A stretch of DNA of 64,000 nucleotides from Microdochium bolleyi (lineage: Eukaryota; Ascomycota; Sordariomycetes; Xylariales; Microdochiaceae), in NCBI GenBank assembly GCA_001566295.1, contig KQ964245.1, positions 253,524-317,523 on the forward strand. The letters run 5' to 3'. The first letter of the stretch is position 1. Each line of letters begins with the position of its first letter. Positions 11,029-21,624 of the stretch are shown piece by piece. Below the pieces are notes generated by a model. That model saw nothing but the letters and a program-made list of their open reading frames with translations. It searched no databases and was not told the DNA's origin. The position numbers and the translations under genes were made by a program.

Positions 11029-11575
11029 TGTCCACCGAGAGGCAGTAAGCAGTCTTCCATGCAACCTCCGTGGCTGTGGCTCACTCGAATACCCAATCTT
11101 CGATCTGATTCTTTGAGGTTTCTTCGGTACATGGTAACTACTACAACTAAACATCAACTCTGCCTGCAAGGGATGAGACATAGACGCAAGCCACTTGCGC
11201 GCCCATCATCTTCCTCTACTCGACCTCCTTCTTCGCGGTCGCGGACCTCCAAAGACCTCTTCCTCGTCACCATTATCGTCTTTGACCTGCTCATTATCTC
11301 CATCATCTGCGCCCTCCTCCTCTGCGAGCGCGTCGGCTAGTTCCCTATTCTCGCCTTTAACATCGCCATCGCAATAACGTCGTCCTTCCATGACGAGTCA
11401 TTCAACAAGGCGTCCTAGGCCTTCTCCGTGTCTGGGGGTATCTGCTGCGGCGTCTCGACCTAGGCAGATGGCTATATCGCCACCCGCAAGACCTCAAGGC
11501 TTCGACGCCGCATTTAAGGACGCAGACTACCTTGTTCACTACAGATTGCTACGTCCCCGCATGAAATACTAAGGA
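11029..11575 (+). pseudogene. possible relic of a small membrane-protein gene
   Basis: A well-placed ATG (CAAAATGTCC at 11030) is followed after five codons by GTAAGC, and a CTAAAC branch site and AAG acceptor follow near 11150-11170, as in a real first intron. Downstream, strongly C/G-biased codons run in one frame (CAPIIFLYSTSFFAVADLQ), then shift to another (DLFLVTIIVFDLLIISIICA), a membrane-like helix ending CERVG and a TAG at 11338. The same frame stays protein-like after that stop (FPILAFNIAIAITSSFHDES) up to another TAG near 11418. A frameshift plus in-frame stops suggest decay. The family is not recognised. The alternative is chance coding-like composition. Confidence 0.35.
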
Positions 11576-13670
11576 ACACCCCGACCATCGCCCAGAGTAG
11601 TGGTCTCAAGAAGGGCCACGAGGTCGTCACCTGGCACGCGCTCCGGCCTCATGGGGAAGGAGAAGTCGACTGTCTGTTCACCGCTCTGGGACAGCCGGGC
11701 GCGCAATTAGAAATCAGTTTCAATACTTCTCGTCCTTCTCCCTCTGCCGATACCTTCACACGATCAGGCGATCTGAGCCGGCGTCCAGCGCACGCTGACG
11801 AAACACCCGGAATTTTATTGTGTGGCTCAGATCTCCGGCATGGGGCCGTCGCTAGAAATGCCGATACTGCGCAGAAATGCCAAGTATGGTATCTTGTGTT
11901 GGTGCTATGTTCTTTATGTCGGAGTGGTGTCTGTTTCTGCCTGGCGTCTAAATGTGCCAGCCTGTTGCTATTTAAGGACTTGCCGGCACTGTCTATTGGC
12001 TGGTTCTGGTTCGTGACCCCAGCGAAGCGGCCGCGTTACGGGGGGCCCTCCACTAACACTCAGGTCGATGCAACGCAACCCTGAACTCCAGTGTACGCTA
12101 TCGTAGGCAACAGCTGCGGAAGCAGGCGCGTCAGTCCCAGGATGGCCTGTGGGATTGAAGGTCGTATGGGCGGAACCCTGGCTACGCATACATATCGTTC
12201 GACCTGTTCCACCAGAACAACGAAAGGCTTATGGAGTGACGACATCGCTGTGTTCTTTACTTGTCTTCTCTCTCATCTCGATGCCCAGAATTGCCCTAAA
12301 GTAGACTTGCTCTCAAGGCCGTAAAAGAAAAGGCTGCTGGCTGTGTCGTGGCAACATCTACCCATGTGAGGCCAATGGGACGAAATTGTAACCAACATGG
12401 ACGTCACCTTTATACTTACTCGCGCCACGCACGTGCAATTTCAAAAGATAAGAATACCAACACGGCCAATGGAATATAAGGATGTAAGCAACACAGCCAA
12501 TAGGATAATCAGAAACAATTGCCAGTGTCAGTGTTGCAGGGGTCCCCGTTGATCCCTGAGCCCACCTCTTCACACGCGGCTCGATGGAGTTCGGACCTGA
12601 AAGGGCCTCTTGGGGGCCGAATGGTGGACAGATGATGTATACGCTTTGGGGGGGTTCGCCGGCCGCAGCGTCCAGTTACGATGAGTTTTTGAAATTGAGT
12701 CTCCGCGGTCGAGGTCATTCAGGTGACGCAGAAATACAGCGGCTGGAGGCGAGCTGACCTCGTCCGTCTGGGAATAGGCGTAGGTTCCTCAGGAATGTGT
12801 AAATTCTATCCCTGGAAATTTTGGTTCAGTAAAGGCCTGGCCAAGGATACACTGGGACGAATCAGACGAGCGCATCCGCCCCCAGGAGGGCATTCGGGTC
12901 ACAAAAAGAGCTTCCGCCCTGGTCACACGCCGCATGCACGTTGGAGGTGGCCGCCACGATGTTGGTCCGGACCGTTTGGGCCTGGCATGCTCATAATCTT
13001 TGCTTGGGCCTGCAAAGTTTCCGCATGGGAAGTGTCGACCACCAAGTGCAATTTTACAGCGACTCGTACTGTATTTCCTTGTCGACAGGTCCCAGCGACC
13101 CGAGTCCAGGCAGGCATCAACATGCTCTTGACTTCCTCTCAGACTAGCTCTAGCCAAGAAGAGTAGCCGCCTCCGAGGACCTCCGTGTGGACGGCTGATG
13201 CTGCTTCTCGATCCCGTGGCTCTTGACAGCCACAGAACTGGGTGCTGCGTCATAACCTCCCTTGGCCTAGATACACAGGGACCGTAAGCTGACAAGGTGC
13301 AGCTATGCTGGTCTACCGGAATCAAGAAGAAATGCAGTGTCCTTGAAGGAGGGCTGCGGCCGCTCTAACCTCACCAGCTTCTAGCGGCTTGAGCTGCAGC
13401 GTGCTGTGGATATGTGCTATTGTTGGTTGAGGTCACAGTATCGATCCAGCTTTGCAGGTGTTCATCGCATGGAATCATAATGGGCTTATCTGGCTGTAGT
13501 CCCAGTGCAACTCGATCATTTTTCCACATACGCCCCTGGTATCCTACTTCATTCTTCCGCATGTATTTCCCGGATTCCATACTCTTTTTCCCTCTTTCTT
13601 CACTTGGTACTCAGCACTTCACACTGACGAGGCGACACTTCCATCTCGTGGGGTATATCTTGCATCCAAA
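11576..13670. other. intergenic region before the dioxygenase
   Basis: Several short open frames overlap on both strands, but none shows a family signature, a spliceable structure or sustained codon bias. The last part is the likely promoter and 5' untranslated region of the dioxygenase gene. Confidence 0.45.
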
Positions 13671-16600
13671 ATGATCTTCGGCTCAAGAAAACGGAAGTAC
13701 CAACACAGCTTCCACGATGACGAAGAACTCCACGACATCGCCGTCCGACCTAGGGCTTGGAACTCGAATATTCGCGAAGACGCTGTCGCCACACTCAGGT
13801 TGGCAAGGAACACCTTCTCTCAGGGCCTCATTCCAGCTGCCAAGGACGTCGTCAGCACTCTCGACGTGCACGACCCTCTCAGTCGTTTCATCCTCAACGG
13901 GCTAGTCGGCAAGCTCTGGGGATCCATGCCACATGGGGCGCCGAGCTACAGAGGTTCCAAGTACCAGTACCGCGCGGCCGATGGCAGCAACAACAATGTT
14001 TTCCAACCCGAGCTCGGGGCGGCCGGGACTCCCTATACAAAGACGGTACCAGGCGCCCGTTCCGCACACGGAGCCATGCCAGATGCAGGGGACGTGTTTG
14101 ACCTCCTCATGGCCAGGGACGGCGAGGGTATCGAGAGCTCCACTGGGCTGTCGAGCATGGTGCTCTGCCACGCCGCCCTGATCACTCACGATTTCTGCAA
14201 CACTGATGAAGTCGACCCGAATATAAATGCGAACTCGTCATACCTCGACCTTGCGCCGCTTTATGGAAGCTGCGAGGCTGACCAGATGGAAGTTCGCCTG
14301 GGCAGGCTCGGTCTGCTCAAGCCTGACACATTTTCCGACACAAGGCTCTTGCGTCACCCGCCGGGAGTTTGCATCTACCTGATTCTCTATAACCGCTTCC
14401 ACAACTACGCAGCACAGCAGATCCTGGAGATCAACGAGAAGGGCCGCTTCTCGCTCCCAGAAGACTACGCACAGCTGCCCACGGACAAGCAAGCTGCTGC
14501 TGAAAAGAAGCTCGACTACGACCTCTTCAATACCGCCCGCCTCATTACCTGCGGGCTCTACATCCAGATTGCCATCCATGACTACGTGCGCTGCTTGAAG
14601 CTCGTGCACAGCAAGGACACAGCCTTCACTCTGGACCCACGGGACGCCTTCGCTGAACCGAACAACGACCAGCGCGGGGTCGGCAACGCCGTGTCAGTCG
14701 AGTTCAACTGTCTGTACAGATTCCACTCGCCCCTGTCGAACCGCGAGGCGAGGTGGACCGAGAACTCCTTTGTGCAAGCACTGCAAGATCACGACATGGT
14801 GGCCAAGGACGACGCGGAGGAGGCGAACAACCGAAGGAAGTTTACGAGGGAGGCGATCGTTAACGGGGAGATCCCACTCCCGGCGTTCCGCCGCATGACC
14901 GAGCACACGAAGACCACTTCCAGAAAATCGCGAAAAGACCTACCACACTTCCCAGCTGGGCTCGATCCCGTTGGTGGGTGGTCTGAACGCGATCCCGAGA
15001 ATCCTCACCAGAGTCTCGACGGCCCCAATACGTTCCGCTTCACGCGCGGGGTCGATGGAAAGTTCGACGACGCCCAGCTCGCAGCCGAGCTGATACGTAT
15101 CATGGAGGACCCCATCTGCCAGTTCGGCGCGCAGAACGTGCCCAGGGTCTTCAGGTCCGTCGAGGTCCTGGGCATCCTGCGGGCCCGCCAGTGGGAGGTT
15201 GCCACGCTCAACGAGTTCCGCGAGTTCTTCGGCATGTCGCGGCACACGCACTTTGAGGACATCAACAGCGATCCGGAGATCCAGCAGCGCCTCCGCGACC
15301 TCTACGAGGATCCGGACCTCGTCGAGCTGCTGCCGGGGCTATTCTGCGAGGGTGAAGGACGGAATATGGACCCAGACGCGTCATTGCCTGGCAATGAGAC
15401 GATTGCTCTGTGGCGTGCCATCCTGAGCGATGCCGTCTCAATTGTTCGCTCGGACCGGTTCTACACAACCGACTGGAGCATCGCATCTTTGACAGCCTGG
15501 GGAATGGCCGAAGTGAAATCGAACCCCAAGATCAACAAAGGATCGGTCATTCATCGCTTGTTCCAACGCTCCCTACCCGGTTATTTCAGCTACAACTCGT
15601 TGCACTTGTGGCAGCCTTTCTACACGCCCACCAGGAACGCCCAGCTAGCTCAGGAGCAAGGATACTTGAACTTGCTCGATCTGAGTGGCCTCGAAGACGA
15701 GAACGGAACGGAGTGGGAGATTCAGCTGCGCAACGGCAAAGTGTTGACAGACTTCAAATCCGAGTGCAAGGGCAGCAAGGGTCGAAAGGTCCGCCGACGT
15801 CTTGACGTAGAGTTGCCCGACGTCTGGCTCAACAAGGACTGGGAGATGCAATATAACAAGGCGGCCAAGGTTGGAGTTGGACAACACGACTACCCTTGGC
15901 GTGGAGCTGAGAGAGCACACACGACTGGGAGGCCAGTCGAGGTCGATGATTTTGAGCTCATACGGGATGGTATCCTTGCTCAAGGGAGCATCGCCAGCTT
16001 CGACAATCCCTCCGTCCTTAGTTCTGACGATATCCATGGCACCGTCCTTGGAGCTATCATGGAGAAGGACTGGGACAAATGGGATGAGGCATCTGCCATC
16101 ATTTCAGGAGCTCTTGGACCTGATTGGGAGCAATCTTTCATAGGTTACTTCGTGGATCTCAGCCAGGAGATCCGACTTCGCGAACAACGTTCATTTCAGA
16201 GGTTTACAAAGCTAGGACAGGTGTTACAGCTCGATGTAGTTGCCGAGTAAGTTTAGACTGCGCACAAAATCCTGTAAACCTCACTAATCCAGCCTAGTTA
16301 TGCCATCCCCGTGGTGGTTCGCTTCATAGCGGACTTCCTCGGCTTCTGGTCGGAAATCAAAACGCCACATTTCCTTGACCGAGCATTCTCAGAGGATCAG
16401 ATCTACAGGCTTCTCGAGAACTGCCAGAACTATGAGTCCCATGATGAAGATCCGGCCAAGAGTTGGGAGCGTCGTATGGCATACAGGGATTCCATCAAGA
16501 CACTCATGTCCCTGGCTGATCAGGGGATCAAAAGTTACAAACCGTACCTCTACGAGCAGGGCATCTTTGGTTTTGGCACTCGGTCATACGGTTGCGAGGG

Positions 16601-17493
16601 CGACATCGAGCAAGTCCGCCGCGTCCGAAAGATTGCAGTTGCCATCGTGCGCGCTCTTAGCGAGTCCAGCTTCAGCCACGAGGAGATCGTTGCGGTCATG
16701 CTTTCGACCGCGCTCGAGGCCACCCAGAAGGTAGTGGCCACTTTCACCGAGACATTGGCATATTTTCTCAACCCACAGCACAAACCGATGGATTGCGACG
16801 ACATCCCTGACACAAATACGACGCGTGCGGAGCTGTGGGGTCAAATCCAGACTCTCGCCGGGGAAGATGCTCATGAGATGTTTGATGGCCGTCTCCAATT
16901 CAGAAACAACCTGGACGTCGACAACAAGATCCTCGGCTACATCCTAGAAGCTCAGCGTTTCAACCCTTACATGAAGATCCCTTACATTTACAACCCCATG
17001 ATTGAAACCGATCAACTCGCTCCTCCAAGCAAGCTCGAAGCCTCACGAGGCACAACAATTCTTCTTGATATGGTATGTGTTCTCGCACAACCGGCCACCT
17101 TTGTGACCGGGCACAACCATCCTGACAAACGCTAACGCATATCCGCAGTTTACTGCATATAAGAACCTTCCCCAAGACTACGCACCCTTCACAAGATCCC
17201 ACGACTTTATCCATATCCGCGACCGAGCCTCATATCTTCTGTACAGAGGCACTGACAGTGGCAAGTTGTCCTTCGCACAACGCCTCCCCCTGATAGCCAT
17301 AACAGGCATGGTCAAGCACGCCGCCCACCTCAAACACCTCCGCGTCGCGCACGAGACAGCTGGCCGGCTAAAGCGCGTCCGCAACCCGGAGGGGCAGTGG
17401 CGGTACGCCACGAAACAGTGGGACAGGCTCGTTGCGGCGCCGAGGACGTGGAACCTGCGCTTCGACGGGTCGGGAAAGGTGTCTGGACGATGA
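13671..17493 (+). CDS. Ppo-type fatty-acid dioxygenase with degenerate P450 domain
   Basis: Three exons, 13671-16246, 16298-17072 and 17149-17493, give 1231 residues. Intron 1 is 51 nt, phase 2; intron 2 is 76 nt, phase 0, with branch GCTAAC. The N-terminal half is a haem peroxidase-like dioxygenase: ALITHDF with distal His173, DPNINANSSYLDLAPLYG, and EFNCLYRFHSPLS with catalytic Tyr349 and proximal His352. The usual YRWH is YRFH here. The C-terminal half is P450-like, with ILEAQRFNP as the ExxR motif. Exon 3 ends in TWNLRFDG as in the family but contains no cysteine, so the haem-thiolate ligand is missing. In this family (8-DOX, 10R-DOX, linoleate diol synthases) that loss is known from PpoC-like 10R-dioxygenases, which release hydroperoxides. 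These enzymes make psi-factor oxylipins that affect sporulation and secondary metabolism. The substrate here is inferred to be linoleic or oleic acid. Confidence 0.88.
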
Positions 17494-18023
17494 GGATGGG
17501 GCGTGGCAACGCCGGCCATGACCATGGGCAAGCCCAGCTGGCCCATGCTGCGTCGAGAAAACCGGATGTCTCCTTGTTGGGTGATGCATTGACGACGAGC
17601 GACTCTGGTTACTCATCGTCGCGAGACTCGGGTTCCCCTGTTTGAGTAGAGCGATACGGAACAGATGGCTCGGGTTTCTGATACGAGTTCGGCCAAGGCA
17701 AGGTGGTCAGGAACCACTACTGAGCCTAACACAACCGAGAATCCACAACTGTTATCATAGCTTTAGGAAGCGCAAGTTTCCATCGCAAGTATTTTACAGT
17801 ATTTAGAGATATGTTTCGCTAGAATCAACCTATGAAGGCCATGCCTATCACCTGTTTTGTCGGTACCATTCACAGGGACTGTCAATGAATTGTAGATCCC
17901 CAAAAGTTGTGGAAACATGCAAGTCTAGAAACTCTTGTATAAGCAAGAGACAATCTTGTTCTAAGCATTCTTCTACGAACAGGAACACACGGGCAGCGAG
18001 ACATTCCACGTCGTACTCACCCA
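17494..18023. other. convergent 3' intergenic region
   Basis: This lies between the stops of the dioxygenase (plus) and the C-x2-H-x-C array gene (minus). It is AT-richer than its surroundings, as expected for 3' untranslated DNA. No gene is seen. Confidence 0.5.
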
Positions 18024-20807
18024 TCACCAATGAACAGCATGGTATCCATGCCATCCCCCGCCATGACCACCATACTGTCCATCCCAGCCCGTGCCCAGCC
18101 CCCCTTCCATGCGCTCCCAGCTGTACCGTCTCCGCCCTCCTCTCCTGCCATGATCATCTCGGCCCCCGCCACTATTAAGTCCGTTCGGCTGATGCCATCC
18201 AACGTCCCCATTGTTGTGTGTCGGGGCTAGATGCACGTGCTCTCGACAGTATCCCCCGTTATTAGCTCTCTTGGTACACCTCCACCAGCGCCGGCGTCGT
18301 TGGCCATGTACACGCCCCAGCGCCGGCGGTGGTGACAGGTGAGGATGATTCCACCAGTAATTATCGTGGAAGTTCTCGGCGGTCGGGGCCGTGTAGTGGC
18401 ACCGATGTGCCTCACAGTATATGACTTCCTCGCCAACTCCCTCCCTCGCTCTTCGTCGAGCGCCACGCCGCGCCTCGCCATCGCCATCATCACTACTGCC
18501 GCTACTGCTGCTTCCACGCCCGCGAGCACCGCCGCTGCAATCCATGCCCATCCGCCGCGCGGTGCAGCCCCTGGAGAGACATCGATGCGAGTCGCAGTAC
18601 ATACTGGTCGGGGTTGCGGGCGCGGGAAGGATCCCCGCTTCCTGTAGCGTCTCGAGCACGGCTGCATCTTCTTGTTGTTGCGCATTATACTCGTCGCCAG
18701 ACGCAGAGTCCCTGCGCTCATCAGGGTGGAAATGCACATGTCGTGTCCTGGACCTGCGACGGTGATCAGCGCGATATGTTGTGTTGCTGTTGCGGTTATC
18801 GTTCTGAAAGAGCCGCAAGAAGCCTGCCAGTCCGTTCCGATTCCATCCTGTGCCAACACGGCCGGCGCCCGTGTGATGATGTCTACGCTCATGTGCGCCG
18901 ACTACAGCTGCTGCTGCGGTGACTGCTGCCGGCTTGTTGCCCAGTGCCCCTGGGCTTGGACAGCGCGAGGATGGGATCACCGCTGTTGACCGTGGGCTAT
19001 GACACGACTCCTCGATGCATGCATGTTCTCGGCAATGTGCTCCCCCTTCCACATTTCGCAGGCGGCCACAGCTACCGGTCGCGCAGCGGTGTAAGTGGCA
19101 CCCTCTCGAGGGTTCTGGGTCAGGCCTGTTTTCGCAGCCCAATGGCCAGTAGCATCTTCGTCGTGGTGCGTCTGTACGATAGGTACATGTTAGAACAGAC
19201 AGCGAGATTCTGAATCACTATGTGAAAATTGGGGGACGAAACAAAAGTAAGGACAAGGGAAAATATGAAAAGGGGAGATAGAAAAATGCTTCTCAGGAAC
19301 GAGGCAAGTTCACGAGACCGGAGGAGGCCTACTTACGCTCGGCACAAGTCGCAGTAACCCTGCCATCATCAACCTCGCAGAAACCAACACAGTCGGGCAT
19401 AGGGCACGGTCGGTGGTCCTTACACCACGACGGGAACGCCAGGCAAGTCCTGCCCGGGACGTTGGTCTCGACTTGTACCTCATTATTGCACCGTCTGTCC
19501 GGCGGCGCCATAGCACCTCTGTACTCCGCGCCCCATCTCCCAGCGGGAGCCAGCCCCCAAACCTGATTTGCTAGGCACATGTGCTGTGAGCAGTAGTCGA
19601 TGCCGGGATACTTCTCCAAAGTACACCCATCGCGCTTGCACTCGTGGGCCTTGCAGTACAGACACGCCGCCACATCAGCGGCGTCGTCGCTGGGATCGGA
19701 GCGGCTTCGTCTCGGATGGGGACAGTTCGTGTGCAGCACCGAGCACTTGTGCGCCGCGCACGCCAGGGCCCTAGGTGCCGAGGCGTTGGCACAGACTTCG
19801 GTCACGAGCTGTAGGCCCCCATCGGTCCTCATGGCGAAGCACGTGTGTGCTTGACAGTAGTTAGAGATACGCGCAGCGTGCGCCGGGCCGGGCGAGAGAT
19901 ATCGCCACAGCGGCCTGCCACAGCCCTGGGGTTCGCCTTCGAGACCTGGGCAGACCTTGTGGTCATCGCAGAAGTTGTCTTTGTGGTCTCGATTGTCGTG
20001 ACCGGGCACCTCGGCATCGCATCCACGTCTGTTGCAGGTGTGCCTTTCGCAACGGTTGGGGCTTCCGCGAGGAGTGCCTTTGAGGTTGTTGCACTGGCCG
20101 CCTGCCTGAGCCTCGCAGACGTGCTCCGGACAAGCCGCTGCGTATTCATTGAAGGCACCGGCCGGGCGGCGAGAACTGTTACAGCCGTTTTGCGTGCATT
20201 CGTCTAGATGAAGCGAAGAAAGTGTATGTCAGCATATGTACGATCGATAACCTTTGAGGACCGATATCTGTAATCCAGAGTGGGGGAAAGAAACAGTAGC
20301 GAACGTTGTCTGGCGCAAAATGTGTGGCCATGAGCCTGATCGACAGCCTCCGTACAGCCCAGTGCGTGGCATTTCCCGTCTACATGGAGAACCCACTTCA
20401 GTCAGCAGTGGCGACATGGCAATGTTATATCACTCCAACTTGCGCAGGGAGGCCAACCTACGATCATTACAGTACCGAACTCCTCTTTTAGCTCGGTTGC
20501 GGCACCTCTGCGTGCCGCCTGCCGGGTCGTACCAGATCAGACAAGTGTGATGCTTGCAGTGCGGACTCTGAGCTTCGCGGCAGGTTGTTGGAGGTCTGCC
20601 GGGCGCCGTGACGACTGTGCGCTTGCATTTGTGGTAGCTGCATTGCGGCCGGCGGACGCACCACAGCGACATATCCTTCGTGCTTGCTATCAAAGGCAGG
20701 GAACGCGCTCTTCAGGAGACGCAGACAGAACGTAGTCGCGGTGCTTCCGACAGAGGTTGCTGATGGCGTGGGCTGATGGTATGGTAGCTTGAAGCGCTGA
20801 TGGCCAT
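18024..20807 (-). CDS. tandem C-x2-H-x-C knuckle array protein, unknown function
   Basis: I do not recognise this gene. The best model has five exons: 20807-20732, 20686-20462, 20379-20305, 20203-19337 and 19171-18024 (796 residues). All introns are phase 1, and those with a clear branch site use CTGAC or CTAAC. The 5' end is uncertain: exon 1 and its 45-nt intron are inferred, and another frame near 20758 carries CRKHRDY. The product holds about 18 units of C-x2-H-x-C or close variants: CSYHKC, CKHHTC, CPEHVC, CERHTC, CQAHTC, CAAHKC, CKAHEC, CSQHMC, CHLHRC, CREHAC, CDSHRC, CEAHRC and others. They are usually followed 3-8 residues later by another Cys, often GC. This looks like repeated zinc-binding knuckles. 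The layout C-x3-GC-x(n)-C-x2-H-x-C recalls WRKY19-like zinc repeats, by analogy only. The C-terminal part is disordered, rich in Arg, Gly, His and Ser. No membrane segment or signal peptide is seen. Confidence 0.72.
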
Positions 20808-21624
20808 GGAGTCAGAACAAACCTGAGTCGATCTTATGTAGAAAACCCATATTGAAAGTAGTTCATAACAAAATGGTTTGCAAGAAGAGTCATGAGCGTG
20901 TACACCCTATGATATTGTCGTTAGCACGGTGAGAGTTGTGAAGACAATGGCTGAAGCTGGCGTCTCCAGATTGCTTCTGAGGGATTTTGCTTGCATTTCC
21001 AGACACTCGGTAGCGAGAAACAAGGCCGTTGTGAAACGGTGTGGATGACACGATGGGCCGCGACTGAATATTCAGACTGACCAACTATTTATGCGGAATG
21101 GCGTCAGGGAAGCCGTGACACGTGTTGAGGGTGGCACAGGAGGAGCCATCGTGTAACAAAGCGCTGGCATAACGGCAGACACTATCGAGTGGGAAAAGGC
21201 TGACTCAGTCGCAATCGACGTATGTGTTGGAATCTATGTACCGTTGCTTGCCATGCCTTAAAATCCGTCCTTTAGACCAACGCATCCTAGAGCACACCCA
21301 CAAGCGCTGTATGCAACGACGGAGAATGTGGGTAGGCTCATTGTGTTCACGGAAGTGCATGATGAAGCAGTCTTCGATTGGGCAGGCAAGTCCATGCAAC
21401 AACACGAGCATCTGTTATAAATTGGAAAAGTTGACTTATATTTGTCTCTTAGTCGCAAGAGGCATTCGCTGCTAAATGGTGCTGTCTTGGGGTATCAATT
21501 CGCGATATCGTATGTGCAAAAACGTAAGTTTGTTCGCTGGAGTAGTGGGGATCGTAGATCAATTGGTAATTGTATCAGCACGAGGAAAACATGCTTGCTC
21601 CCTCGTGCTGCAATAAAGCTGCGT
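20808..21624. other. upstream region of the knuckle-array gene
   Basis: This is the probable promoter and 5' untranslated region of the minus-strand array gene, and the 3' flank of the tbf1-like gene. A GCTAAC branch and ATAG acceptor-like sequence on the minus strand (about 20926-20906) suggests a further upstream intron or exon that I could not resolve. Confidence 0.45.
21085..21093 (-). promoter_or_regulatory. possible TATA-like element of the knuckle-array gene
   Basis: The minus strand reads CATAAATAG here, about 280 bases before the preferred ATG at 20807. The distance fits a fungal promoter with a long or spliced leader. No other support is available. Confidence 0.3.
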
